A stretch of 64,000 nucleotides of DNA from Granulicella rosea (GTDB taxonomy: Bacteria; Acidobacteriota; Terriglobia; Terriglobales; Acidobacteriaceae): the NCBI RefSeq assembly GCF_900188085.1, contig NZ_FZOU01000003.1, positions 248,001 through 312,000 on the forward strand. The letters are read 5' to 3'. Positions within the stretch are counted from its first letter, which is position 1. Each line of letters begins with the position of its first letter. The translations under genes were made by a program, and so were the position numbers. Shown one piece after another: positions 8,745 through 17,751 of this stretch. The notes under the pieces were generated by a model. It had not been told where the DNA came from, did no database searches, and saw only the letters and a program-made list of their open reading frames with translations.

Positions 8745-10391
8745 ATGAAACCCGTCTCCCGCCGCACCCTGCTGCAGTACGCCGGTCTCGTCGCCGCCGC
8801 GCAGCCGTTCGTGAGCCAGCCGCTGGCCTTGGCCTATCCCGATCAGCAGCCCATCGCCGCGACTCGCGCGGGCAAGGTGCTGGGCCGTGCGGACGCGGGC
8901 ATCTTCGTCTTCCAGGGCATCCCCTACGGCGCGGATACCCGGACGACGCGCTTCAGGCCGCCGGTTCCACCCGCGCCGTGGAAGACCCCGCTGCAATGCA
9001 CTGCCTGGCCGGCGCGCGCGCCGCAGCAGCAGGCGGATCGCGGCGCGCGCGTCTCCGGCGAGGCCGAAAAGCACTACCACCTGCCGCCCGATCTCGGACC
9101 GCAGAGAGAGGACTGCCTGCACGTCAACGTCTGGACGCCCGGCCTGCGCGACGGCAGGAAGCGGCCGGTGCTCTTCTACATCCACGGCGGCGCGTACAAC
9201 AACGGCACGGTGAACGCGGAGCTCTACGACGGCGCGCGGCTGGCGCGGCGCGGGGACGTGGTTGTCGTCACGGTCAACCACCGTTTGAACGCCTTCGGCT
9301 ACCTCTACCTCGGCGAATTGGCCGGACCGGAGTACAAGGACTCCGGCAACGTGGGCCAGCTCGACCTGGTGCTCGCGCTCCAGTGGGTGCGCGACAACAT
9401 CGCGGAGTTCGGCGGCGATCCCGGCTCGGTCACGATCTTCGGTCAATCCGGCGGCGGCGCCAAGTGCGCCACACTGATGGCGATGCCCGCCGCGAAGGGT
9501 CTTTTCCACCGCGTGCTGACGATGTCGGGCCAGCAGGTCTGGGCCGCGCCGAAGCGGCTCGCGACGGAGCGGGCGAAGGCCGCGCTTGCCGCCATGGGCA
9601 TCACCGGCGAGATCACCGCTGCGAAGCTCGACGCCCTGACCATGGAGCAGGTGCAGAAGGGCGCGCCCACCACCGGCGCATGGCTGCCCGTGATGGACGG
9701 CGGCGTGCTGCCGCGCGATCCCTTCGATCCGGACGCGCCGCCGCAGTCTTTATCCGTGCCGATGATCTTAGGCAATACAAAAGACGAGCTGCAGGGCGGC
9801 AACGCCTGGCGCATGGCTTCGCTTACGTGGGAGCAGCTTCCGGCGCAGCTCGGTCCGGCGCTGAAGGAGTTCATGGGGCCGTACACGCCGGAGGCCATCG
9901 TGAAGCGCTACCGCGAACTCTACCCGGCGTACCAGCCGGTCGACGTCTTCATCGCCGCCACGGCTGCGTTCCGGTCAGGGCCGGGGCAGGTGATCGAGGC
10001 CGAACGTCGCGCCGCGAATCCGGAGAGCGCGAAGCGGACATGGGTCTACCAGATGGACTACGGCTCGCCGACCGCCGACGGCCGCGCGCCGCACACGATC
10101 GACATTGCGTTTGTCTTCGACAACCTGAAGCTCTCGCCCGGAATGATCGGCGCGACGGAGGCGGACATCGCCGCTGCCCAGCCGCTTGCGACGTTGATGT
10201 CGACCATGCTGATCCGGTTTGCGAAGACCGGGGATCCGAATGGCGCAGGCATGCCGAAGTGGCCGACCTACGACCTGAAGGCGCGGAGCACGATGCTCTT
10301 CGATCGCGTCTCGAAGGTGCAGGACGACCCACGTGGGGAGGAACGGCGGATGGTGGCGGAGGCGCACTATCGCCAGCCGGGTACGGCTTAG
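8745..10391 (+). CDS. Exported type-B carboxylesterase (alpha/beta hydrolase)
   Basis: 548 aa of the carboxylesterase/para-nitrobenzyl esterase family. The start at ATG 8745 gives a twin-arginine-like leader (SRRTLLQYAGLVAAAQPF), so the product is probably exported folded. The oxyanion region YIHGGAYNNG and the nucleophile elbow FGQSGGGAKC are clear; most of the family has GESAG where this protein has GQSGG. The catalytic His is probably in GRAPHTIDIAFVF. A frame open to 8544 would run through the repeat at 8613-8644 and lacks a ribosome site. The substrate is unknown. Confidence 0.88.
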   Translation: MKPVSRRTLLQYAGLVAAAQPFVSQPLALAYPDQQPIAATRAGKVLGRADAGIFVFQGIPYGADTRTTRFRPPVPPAPWKTPLQCTAWPARAPQQQADRGARVSGEAEKHYHLPPDLGPQREDCLHVNVWTPGLRDGRKRPVLFYIHGGAYNNGTVNAELYDGARLARRGDVVVVTVNHRLNAFGYLYLGELAGPEYKDSGNVGQLDLVLALQWVRDNIAEFGGDPGSVTIFGQSGGGAKCATLMAMPAAKGLFHRVLTMSGQQVWAAPKRLATERAKAALAAMGITGEITAAKLDALTMEQVQKGAPTTGAWLPVMDGGVLPRDPFDPDAPPQSLSVPMILGNTKDELQGGNAWRMASLTWEQLPAQLGPALKEFMGPYTPEAIVKRYRELYPAYQPVDVFIAATAAFRSGPGQVIEAERRAANPESAKRTWVYQMDYGSPTADGRAPHTIDIAFVFDNLKLSPGMIGATEADIAAAQPLATLMSTMLIRFAKTGDPNGAGMPKWPTYDLKARSTMLFDRVSKVQDDPRGEERRMVAEAHYRQPGTA

Positions 10392-10416
10392 GTCGCACCG
10401 CGGGAATGACAAAACA

Positions 10417-10447
10417 AAAGCCGCCACCCTTTCGGATGGCGGCTTTT
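10417..10447. terminator. Bidirectional intrinsic terminator
   Basis: AAAAGCCGCCA pairs with TGGCGGCTTTT around a short loop, with A and T runs on the two sides. It lies between the convergent esterase and desaturase genes and could end both transcripts. Confidence 0.85.
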
Positions 10448-10464
10448 TGTTTCGGCGGCAGGAG

Positions 10465-11547
10465 TTAGTTGGTGCCGGCCGGCTTGGGGTTGAGTTTGTC
10501 GAACTTCGCGATCTGGACCTTTTCGGCGAGGCCGATCTTCGAGAGCACCCAGATGCCGTAGTAGTTGATGTCGAACTCGTACCAGGCGAGGCCATGGCGC
10601 GCGCTGACCGGGTGGGCGTGGTGGTTGTTGTGCCAGCCCTCGCCGCCGGTCAGGAGCGCGACCCACCAGTTGTTGCGCGAGTCGTCGCGGGTCTCGAAGC
10701 GGCGCTGGCCCCACAGGTGGCTGGCCGAGTTGACGAGCCAGGTCGCGTGGAGGCCGATGGTGGTCCGGAGGAAGGTGCCCCACAGCACCATGCCGAGCGC
10801 GCCGACGACGCGGTGGCCGGGAGCGGCGATCGCCGCGCCGAGCGCAATCTGCAGCAGGCCCGTGACGACCAGCGGCAGGTAATGGAACTTCGAGAGCCAG
10901 ACATGGCCCTTGTCGCGGGTCAGGTCGGGGGCGTAGCGGCCCAGCAGGGCGGTCTCGGAGTGCATGGCGCGGCCGGAGAGGATCCAGCCTGCGTGCGCCC
11001 ACCAGCTACCGTCGTGCGGCGTGTGCGGATCGCCTTCGTGGTCCGAGTTCTGGTGGTGGACGCGGTGCGTCGCCACCCAGAAGATCGGTCCGCCCTCAAG
11101 CGCGAGGCAGCCGCAGGCGGTAATCAGGTACTCGACCCACTTCGGAGTCTTGTAGCCGCGGTGCGTCAGCAGGCGGTGGTAGCACATGCCGATGCCCACG
11201 TTGATGGCGAGGAAGTACATGACGAAGAAGACCGCCAGATTCGCCCACGAGAAGAAGAAGAACGCGGCGATGGCGCCCACATGGAACAGGCCCATGGCGA
11301 TCGACGTAATCCAGTTGATGCGTCCCTGCTGGTGCTCGCGGCCCATGCGCAGGTCCTGCTTCACCTTGGCGGCTACGGCCTTGGCGGTCGCGCGCTCGGA
11401 CATCGGAATCACCGGCGCCTTGGCGATGTGGTTGCTGCTGATGTCCTGGATCACACCTTCGTGCTCAGGCGCCCAGACGGTGTCTTCGTAGCTCTTTTTC
11501 GGAGCTTTGATCGCTTCGGATTCGGTGTTCAGCGTTGCTGGTGTCAT
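10465..11547 (-). CDS. Membrane acyl-CoA/acyl-lipid delta-9 fatty acid desaturase
   Basis: 360 aa. It inserts a cis double bond in fatty acyl chains at a membrane di-iron site. All three histidine boxes are present: HRLLTH (H124, H129), HRVHH and HNNHH near the C-terminus. Hydrophobic helices lie near 85-120 and 185-225. The ATG at 11547 follows a serviceable AGAGGAAT ribosome site; an upstream in-frame ATG at 11718 adds a segment without domain features. The N-terminal 75 residues are hydrophilic and longer than in some homologues. It likely adjusts membrane fluidity. Confidence 0.92.
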   Translation of the reverse strand: MTPATLNTESEAIKAPKKSYEDTVWAPEHEGVIQDISSNHIAKAPVIPMSERATAKAVAAKVKQDLRMGREHQQGRINWITSIAMGLFHVGAIAAFFFFSWANLAVFFVMYFLAINVGIGMCYHRLLTHRGYKTPKWVEYLITACGCLALEGGPIFWVATHRVHHQNSDHEGDPHTPHDGSWWAHAGWILSGRAMHSETALLGRYAPDLTRDKGHVWLSKFHYLPLVVTGLLQIALGAAIAAPGHRVVGALGMVLWGTFLRTTIGLHATWLVNSASHLWGQRRFETRDDSRNNWWVALLTGGEGWHNNHHAHPVSARHGLAWYEFDINYYGIWVLSKIGLAEKVQIAKFDKLNPKPAGTN

Positions 11548-11732
11548 GTCGTTCGATTCCTCTGGTGTTGCTATCGACAAAGCTATCAGGGGCTGCAGCG
11601 CGGCGTTGTAAGACTTTTGTAATGGCCCCTGACACATTGCATGCGCGAGCTTTGGTAGCTTAAGAAACAACAGGCAGAGCAACTTGCAGGTATCCTGACT
11701 CTGCGCATCACTCTGCATCGGGAGACGAGGGA

Positions 11733-12713
11733 ATGACGTTGGATCACACAGCTTTGGGAACAGGCGGCCTGGCCGAGGACTTCAGCGATATCCGCCCGGT
11801 TGACGCGGTTTTGATGCCCTTCCGCCTTGCGCCGGTCTTCAGCAAACGCATCTGGGGCAAGCCGGATCTGAAGCCCTGGTATGCGTCCACGGGCACCGAC
11901 GAACTCGTCGGAGAAGCGTGGCTCACCGGCCCGGACTGCATCGTCGAGACAGGGCCGTTTACCGGCCAGACGTTGGCTGCGGTGGCTGCACAACTGGGTA
12001 CGGCGCTGCTCGGACCGGCCAGCCAGGGCGAGTTTCCGCTGCTCATCAAGATTCTTTTCCCGAACGATAAGCTCTCCGTGCAGGTGCATCCGAACGATGC
12101 GCAGGCGCAGGCCATGGGCGTGGCGCGGGGCAAGACCGAGTGCTGGTATGTGCTCGAGGCCGAGCCCGGCGCGACCGTCGCGCTGGGGCTGAAGCCAGGC
12201 GTCGATGTCGCCGCGCTCGGCGCCGCGGCCAAGGACAACACGATGGAGTCGCTCATCGAGCAGGTGCCGGTGAAGGTTGGCGATATGGTCTTCGTCGACG
12301 CCGGCACCGTGCATGCGATCGGGCCTGGCGTGGTGCTGCTGGAGACACAGCAGACCTGCGACGTCACCTATCGGCTGTACGACTACGGCCGCCCGCGCGA
12401 GCTGCATCTGGAGGCCGGTCTGGCCGTCACGAGCACCTCGACCAAAGCCGGTAAGATCGCGCCGGTCGCGATGCACGGCTTCACCCGCCTGATCGACCAG
12501 CAGTACTTCATCGTCGACCGCTTCGAGGGCGCCATGGCGCTCGATGCGGTCGGCGCATCCTGCCTCGTGAGTCTGAAGGGAACCGCAACGGTGACGGCGC
12601 ATGGCGCCTCGGTGGAGATGCCGGCAGGGCAGGCGGTGATCGTTCCGGCTGGCCTGGAGGTCTCGGTTGCGGGCGAGGATATCGCCTTCGTGCGCTGCTC
12701 GGAGCCTGCGTAG
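11733..12713 (+). CDS. manA: Mannose-6-phosphate isomerase, type I
   Basis: 326 aa. It interconverts fructose-6-phosphate and mannose-6-phosphate with a bound zinc. Zinc ligands are visible in QVHPND (residues 117-122), in E136 (KTECWYV) and in GTVHAIG near residue 194. The size matches the short bacterial class. The ribosome site GAGACGAGGGA is next to the ATG. It supplies mannose phosphates and sits just before a block of glycosyltransferases that could use mannose donors, a link inferred from position. Confidence 0.93.
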   Translation: MTLDHTALGTGGLAEDFSDIRPVDAVLMPFRLAPVFSKRIWGKPDLKPWYASTGTDELVGEAWLTGPDCIVETGPFTGQTLAAVAAQLGTALLGPASQGEFPLLIKILFPNDKLSVQVHPNDAQAQAMGVARGKTECWYVLEAEPGATVALGLKPGVDVAALGAAAKDNTMESLIEQVPVKVGDMVFVDAGTVHAIGPGVVLLETQQTCDVTYRLYDYGRPRELHLEAGLAVTSTSTKAGKIAPVAMHGFTRLIDQQYFIVDRFEGAMALDAVGASCLVSLKGTATVTAHGASVEMPAGQAVIVPAGLEVSVAGEDIAFVRCSEPA

Positions 12714-12731
12714 AGCGGCGTGAGGGCAAAA

Positions 12732-12769
12732 AAGAGGCCGCTTGTCCGGAATGGACGAGCGGCCTCTTT
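12732..12769. terminator. Bidirectional intrinsic terminator
   Basis: AAGAGGCCGCTTGTCC pairs almost perfectly with GGACGAGCGGCCTCTTT. An A run precedes it and Ts follow it. It is placed between convergent manA and the glycosyltransferase gene. Confidence 0.88.
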
Positions 12770-12784
12770 CATGGCTGAAGATCG

Positions 12785-14233
12785 TTACGCGAGCACGGGT
12801 TCCTGCTCATTCTGCAGCTCGAACTCGCTCTGGTCCGGCTCGGTCTGGCGATCCGAACCCGTCCCGAAGAAGCCGACCGTGACGAGCACGATGATCATCG
12901 GTTCGAGCGGCTGGCGATAGTCCATGGAGGCGTGCGTCAGGTAGTACGGCAGCGGGAAGAGGATCAGCGCACAGAGATAGGGCACGAGCGAGCCCGGATT
13001 CTCCCGCCACCAGCGGCGGATGCCGCGCTGCAGCGCCCAGATCAGCACCAGGCAGAAAGGGACGTTGGGCAGGTCGAACGGCTCGTACTTCAGGTAGCTG
13101 GGGCTGAAGGACCAGAAGCCGGTCCAGAACCGCACCACGCGCCGCACCGTGGCGACGGCGAAGAATCCCGGGTGGTGCTTGACGAAGTCCACCGCCAGAT
13201 CGTGCTTCGAGGCCATGTAGGCGATCTCGCCCATCTGCTCGTACTTCACCATCTCGGCCGGGTTGCTGGCCGGGTGCGCGAAGGCGGAGTTGGACTCGTG
13301 CGTGTCGCCGTTGTTGCCCGCGTAGAACTCCAGCCAGAAGCCGTCGCGCATGAAGAAGCTGGCGTGCATGACGCGCTGATTGCGGATCGTCCAGGGCGTG
13401 CATACCGCGATGAAGGCGAGCGAGGCGATCAGTCCCTTGGTGAACCACGCGCCGCCGACGCGCCAGACCTTGAAGAGCGCGATCAGCAGCAGCACCGGCA
13501 GCATGGAGACGATGGACGGGTTCGACAGCACGGCGACGCCATACAGCAGGCCGAACCCTGCCCACGCCAGGCGGCCGCGCAGATGAAGCCGCTGCGCCAT
13601 CAGCAGGCAGCAGCTAAAGAGCAGCGCGGTGAGCGCGTAGTCCCACACCCGGTCGGCCGAGAAGTAGATGGAGAACGGATAGACGGCCCAGCCGAAGGCG
13701 GCGATGCGTCCCGCGCGCTCCGTGAGCGCATTGCGCGTCAGCAGATAAAGCGGCAGGCAGGTCAGAGCCGAGCAGATACTGTTAAAGCCCAGCACCGCGA
13801 ACGCCGATTTAAGCGTGTAGAGACCGAGCAGTTTGAAGACGCCGGCCAGAAAGTAGGGGTAGAGCGGAGGAACCAGCGCGGTTGGGCCGGTGTTGGTCGG
13901 CAGGAACGGCGAGCTGAAGCCGTGGCCGAGGAAGATGCTGCGGGCGGTCCAGCCCATCTCCCAGCTCTCCCAGCCGAAGTCGTTGATGTTGATCGCCTGC
14001 GACGCCGCATCGTGGATCAGAAACGCAACCACGGCCAGCCGGAGAAAGATGGCCAGCAGGACGGTGCCGAGGAGAAACACCTTCAGGTCGGTGACGAGCA
14101 AAAACGTCTTCAGTGCCGCGAACGGTCTCATAGGCTGCGAGACCGGGACGCCGCGCATTGGATGCGCCTGAACTCTATTGCGCTGCTTCGTTTGGGTCAG
14201 AATGGCTACTTTTCCTTGCTGCTGTTCTTCCAC
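12785..14233 (-). CDS. GT-C fold membrane glycosyltransferase (GT39/ArnT-like)
   Basis: Up to 482 aa with about ten membrane helices. The first extracytoplasmic loop carries ININDFGWESWEMGWTARS, with acidic residues where GT39-type enzymes place their catalytic Asp/Glu, followed by PLYPYFLAGVFKLLG. Such enzymes take a sugar from a polyprenyl-phosphate donor and move it to lipid or protein acceptors on the outer face of the inner membrane. The C-terminal tail is acidic and soluble. The start is uncertain: the GTG at 14233 has no clear ribosome site, and ATGs at 14158 and 14131 are alternatives that still precede the first helix. Confidence 0.78.
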   Translation of the reverse strand: MEEQQQGKVAILTQTKQRNRVQAHPMRGVPVSQPMRPFAALKTFLLVTDLKVFLLGTVLLAIFLRLAVVAFLIHDAASQAININDFGWESWEMGWTARSIFLGHGFSSPFLPTNTGPTALVPPLYPYFLAGVFKLLGLYTLKSAFAVLGFNSICSALTCLPLYLLTRNALTERAGRIAAFGWAVYPFSIYFSADRVWDYALTALLFSCCLLMAQRLHLRGRLAWAGFGLLYGVAVLSNPSIVSMLPVLLLIALFKVWRVGGAWFTKGLIASLAFIAVCTPWTIRNQRVMHASFFMRDGFWLEFYAGNNGDTHESNSAFAHPASNPAEMVKYEQMGEIAYMASKHDLAVDFVKHHPGFFAVATVRRVVRFWTGFWSFSPSYLKYEPFDLPNVPFCLVLIWALQRGIRRWWRENPGSLVPYLCALILFPLPYYLTHASMDYRQPLEPMIIVLVTVGFFGTGSDRQTEPDQSEFELQNEQEPVLA

Positions 14234-14422
14234 TGAGTCTATCGTGAATCGGATTGAAGCTGCATAACATTTTCCGGTTACCTATGGTGGACCGCGCCAT
14301 CTGGATTAAGATAAACGTACCTTGAAACTGCCGAGCGTTCTTCTCGTCCAAACAACAATGAGGCTGACTTCCCGGTCGATTGAAATGGGTTCCGAACCCT
14401 CTGAACTCCAGGAGCAGCTTTC

Positions 14423-15640
14423 ATGACGACCCGCTTTCCCGGCGCCCGCAAGGTTCCGTATGTCTTTTGGATTCTTGCGCTTACGGCCATCGTGGCATGG
14501 AGCCTGGTTCCCGGATATGTGGTCGGCTGGGATCTCAACATCTATCGCGCGGCGATTGCGTCGATGCATGCCGGGCACGATCCGTACGCGGATGCGACGG
14601 CCGCCCAGCGGGCTTACTACGCCGATCTGCCGGCCCACGCGCACGATCCCATCCCCTACTGTTACGTGTATTCGCCGGTTACCTTGCCAGCGCTGCGCCT
14701 GATCGGAATGCTGCCGCCGCTGGTCAGCGGAACGCTCTTCTGGCTGATCTACGCTGCGGGAATTGCCGCTGCGATCTGGTTCGGTTTTCAGTGGACGGAG
14801 GGCCGCGAACGACGGGTCTTTGCGCTGCTGGCGCCGGTCGTGGTCTTCTTTCCCGGGCTGCTGGAACAGGACGCCTTCTTCAGCGGCAACATCGCCTACA
14901 TCCTCTATGGGCTCGCGTTCGCGATGGCCTGGGTCGGTCTCCGCCGAGGGCAGTGGGGCTGGTTCTACGCGGCGGTGCTCGCCGCCTCCTGCGTCAAGGC
15001 GCCGCTGCTGAGCCTGGTGGCGATTCCGATCCTGTCGGCCCGGCGGCAGGTGCTGCCGGCTGTTCTGACGGGCGTCGCCGGGGTTGCGCTCTTCGCACTG
15101 CAGCCGCACATCTGGCCGGCTGCGTTTCACAACTATCTGGACGCGGTCGAGTTGCAGTTCAGCTTCAATCGCGACTTCAGCAGCAGCCCGGCGGGTCTGC
15201 TGGCGAATGCGTTTTTCCACCGCATTCCCTATCAGGTGACGAGCGGCGTCTCCTACCTGCTGTACGGCGGGGCGATCTTTGCGGCGATGTGGGTGCTGTC
15301 GCGGCGGTTTCTGGCGGGCGCGCTGACGCTCGCGCAGTGGATGCCGGTGCTGCTGCTGGGCACGATCCTGCTGAATCCCCGCATCATGGAATACGACGCG
15401 GCGCCGATTACACTGCCGATGGCGCTGGTGGCGTGGCGGCTGTGCGCGCGCAGCGGAACGTTCGGACGTACGATCGTCTGGATGGCGGTGTTCTTCGCCG
15501 CGATCAACGTCGCCGCCGTCTTCGACTGGAGGATTACCGAGGGTCTTACGCTTACGGGTCTGTTCGTCGGCGGCGCACGGGAACTCTTCACGCAGAGCAA
15601 GTTGGTGAGCGAAATCGAGCCTGTGGAGGCTGTCGCTTAG
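14423..15640 (+). CDS. GT87-family (DUF2029) membrane glycosyltransferase
   Basis: 405 aa with about ten hydrophobic helices. WDLNIYRAAIASMHAGHDPYA in the first loop is the pattern of the GT87/DUF2029 group, related to PimE-type polyprenol-phosphomannose-dependent mannosyltransferases. YVYSPVTLP and FSGNIAYILYGLAFAMAW follow at the positions expected for this family. The ribosome site CAGGAGCAG precedes the ATG. It is divergent from the GT39-like gene (190-base gap) and convergent with the GT2 gene. Sugar and acceptor are unknown. Confidence 0.8.
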   Translation: MTTRFPGARKVPYVFWILALTAIVAWSLVPGYVVGWDLNIYRAAIASMHAGHDPYADATAAQRAYYADLPAHAHDPIPYCYVYSPVTLPALRLIGMLPPLVSGTLFWLIYAAGIAAAIWFGFQWTEGRERRVFALLAPVVVFFPGLLEQDAFFSGNIAYILYGLAFAMAWVGLRRGQWGWFYAAVLAASCVKAPLLSLVAIPILSARRQVLPAVLTGVAGVALFALQPHIWPAAFHNYLDAVELQFSFNRDFSSSPAGLLANAFFHRIPYQVTSGVSYLLYGGAIFAAMWVLSRRFLAGALTLAQWMPVLLLGTILLNPRIMEYDAAPITLPMALVAWRLCARSGTFGRTIVWMAVFFAAINVAAVFDWRITEGLTLTGLFVGGARELFTQSKLVSEIEPVEAVA

Positions 15641-15644
15641 GACG

Positions 15645-15660
15645 GCCCTCTGGTGAGGGC
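15645..15660. terminator. Small hairpin between convergent glycosyltransferase genes
   Basis: GCCCTC-TGGT-GAGGGC is a perfect 6-bp stem with a 4-base loop, located in the 28-base gap between two convergent genes. No T run is obvious, so termination strength is uncertain. Confidence 0.4.
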
Positions 15661-15668
15661 TTCGACCT

Positions 15669-16463
15669 TTACTTCATACACTCGTAGTAGTCCATCCGGG
15701 CCGTCGCCTGCTCGGTCTTCGTCTCGCGGCAGAAGATCGGGAAGCGTCCCAGTCCCAGTCTTTCCAGGCGGAACTTCAGCGATACGGAGAGCACCTCCAG
15801 CCCGTACTTCACGCTGCGCGAGAAGTTGATCGAGGAGGCCTCCTCGAAGTACTTCGTCGGGCAGGAGATCTCGCCCAGCCGGTAGCCGAAGAAGATTGCC
15901 TGCGCGAGCATCTCGTTGTCGAAGGAGAAGTCGTCCGTGTTCTGGTGGAGCGGCAGCTTTTCGAGCACGTCGCGCGTGAAGGCGCGGTAGCCCGTGTGGT
16001 ACTCCGACAGCTTGTAGTTGAGCAGGATGTTCTGGGTCAGGGTCAGGAAGCGGTTGGCGACATATTTATAGAGCGGCATGCCGCCCTTGCGCGCGCCGAC
16101 GCCCAGGATGCGCGAGGCGAGCGCGACGTCGTAGACCCCGTAGGCGAGCATGCCGGCCATGGAAGTCACCAGTTCCGGCGAGTACTGGTAGTCCGGATGC
16201 ACCATGATGACGATGTCGGCGCCGAGGCGCAGCGCCTCCGCGTAGCAGGTCTTCTGGTTGCGGCCATAGCCGAAGTTCGCCTTGTGGGCGAAGGTGTGGA
16301 TGCCGAGCTCGCGGGCGATCCTGACGGTCTCGTCGCGGCTGTTGTCGTCGACCAGAATGACGGTGTCGACGATCTCGTGCGGCAGATGATCGTAGGTAAG
16401 CGAGAGGGTCTTGGCGGCGTTATAGGCCGGCATGACCACGGCGATGTTTTTTCCGTTCAACAT
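15669..16463 (-). CDS. GT2 glycosyltransferase, polyprenyl-phosphate sugar synthase type
   Basis: 264 aa from the ATG at 16463. It is a GT-A fold GT2 enzyme: [12 protein letters not shown] opens the nucleotide-binding strand, VDDNSRDET holds the first acidic site, [10 protein letters not shown] stands where the DxD-like metal site is expected, and [15 protein letters not shown] matches the acceptor region of Dpm1-like proteins. It has no C-terminal membrane helices. It likely loads a hexose on a lipid carrier. It is the last of three co-directional genes (56 bases after the GT87 gene). Confidence 0.88.
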   Translation of the reverse strand: MLNGKNIAVVMPAYNAAKTLSLTYDHLPHEIVDTVILVDDNSRDETVRIARELGIHTFAHKANFGYGRNQKTCYAEALRLGADIVIMVHPDYQYSPELVTSMAGMLAYGVYDVALASRILGVGARKGGMPLYKYVANRFLTLTQNILLNYKLSEYHTGYRAFTRDVLEKLPLHQNTDDFSFDNEMLAQAIFFGYRLGEISCPTKYFEEASSINFSRSVKYGLEVLSVSLKFRLERLGLGRFPIFCRETKTEQATARMDYYECMK

Positions 16464-16519
16464 AATAGAAGGTTTAGCTCTCTTCTTTCGGTGTCGATGT
16501 GTCGAGCCGTTCTGGTGGG

Positions 16520-17734
16520 TTAGACGACATCTTTCGAGCGAAGTTGCGGCCTCAGCGAGATACTGGGCATCGCCGCGACGGCAAGCAGCAAAAGATTGCC
16601 GATCAGGAAAAAGTAGTTGCAGAAGGCCTGCTTGCTGGTCGCCACGAAGATTAGCATGGCGAGCGCATAGCCCGCCGCAAAGGTGGCGAAGCGGTGCGGC
16701 CCCTTGCGTATGTACCAGAGGACAAAGGCGATGACGAAGAGCGGGCCGACCTTGAGCATCCACGGAAACGGCACGGCCATGCTCAGGGCGTCGTCGCGGA
16801 AGGGCTGCGCGAGGTGGAAGAGGACGATGTCGTGGACGAGCGCCTTCGCGTTCCAGAGCAGGAAAGGCAGGGCGGTGGCGAGGCCAACCAGCATCGCGTA
16901 TCCCGCGAGCTTGCGGTAGGTTCGCCAGCCGAGCGGCGGCGCGAGGTAGCCCAGGAACGGCAGCGCGAGGAAGTTGTACTGCTTCGACCCCAGCAAAAGG
17001 CCGGCGGCGAGGGGCAGCCACCAGCGCTTGTGAACGGCGGCGTAGAGCGCGGCCGCGGCCAGCATCAGCACCAGCGGCTCGGTCCAGCCGCGGTCTTCGA
17101 CGTAGTAGGTCAGCGGATTGAGCAGGAGAAACGCCGCCAGGCCGAGGCTGCGTCCGCCGGGATAGATCCCGTAAAGCAGCAGCGCCGCGGCGACGATCGC
17201 CAGCACGTAGCTGTAGCGGACATCGCCCAGCAAATAACCCGGCAGCGCCCAGGCAAGCGTCAGCGGAGGGTACTGAAAGCCGACCTGGACGCGTCCATCG
17301 ACGACCATGCCGGGTCCATAGAACTTCTTCGTCAGCTCCGGGCTGTAGATGTTGGCCTGCGTCTGGCCGTAGGGATCGACGCCGTGGAGGAGGTTTCGGA
17401 CTGCGTCGCGCTGGAAGGTGATGCAGTCGATCGTCTCCGGCGAGACCGAATGGATACAGTAGACGGCAAGGACGATGTGAAAGAGCGCAAGACCGGCGAG
17501 GATGCGCCACGAACCGCGCACCGGGAGTGCGATCGAAGGCCGCTCGACCTCCCGGAGGCTGACGATGGCTGCGGCTATGCCGATCGCCACAGCAGCCGCG
17601 ACGAGCAGGCGCCCGGCCGTGGGTAGGTCGAGATCGTACTGGCCGAACATGCTGCCGAGCAGGATGGTGAGCGCGGCGAGCAGGAGCAGAGTCGAAGACG
17701 ATAGGGGCCGGCCGGCGGCGGAGTGGTCAGTCAA
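16520..17734 (-). CDS. GT87-like (DUF2029) membrane glycosyltransferase
   Basis: 404 aa with 10-11 hydrophobic helices. The first large loop reads [20 protein letters not shown], the DUF2029 pattern (acidic/basic loop plus DPY), and [17 protein letters not shown] follows. It probably uses a polyprenyl-phosphate sugar donor made by the flanking GT2 enzymes. The start is TTG at 17734 with GAGG five bases upstream; no ATG fits better. The GT2-GtrA gene ends 17 bases before it, so the three genes form an operon. Confidence 0.78.
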   Translation of the reverse strand: MTDHSAAGRPLSSSTLLLLAALTILLGSMFGQYDLDLPTAGRLLVAAAVAIGIAAAIVSLREVERPSIALPVRGSWRILAGLALFHIVLAVYCIHSVSPETIDCITFQRDAVRNLLHGVDPYGQTQANIYSPELTKKFYGPGMVVDGRVQVGFQYPPLTLAWALPGYLLGDVRYSYVLAIVAAALLLYGIYPGGRSLGLAAFLLLNPLTYYVEDRGWTEPLVLMLAAAALYAAVHKRWWLPLAAGLLLGSKQYNFLALPFLGYLAPPLGWRTYRKLAGYAMLVGLATALPFLLWNAKALVHDIVLFHLAQPFRDDALSMAVPFPWMLKVGPLFVIAFVLWYIRKGPHRFATFAAGYALAMLIFVATSKQAFCNYFFLIGNLLLLAVAAMPSISLRPQLRSKDVV

Positions 17735-17751
17735 AGAACCTCACGTGCGGA

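Noticed and set aside
15669..17510. A 613-codon minus-strand open frame
   Set aside because: Only the last 264 codons match a GT2 enzyme. The first part is antisense-like, Arg-rich and overlaps the GT87 gene in another frame.
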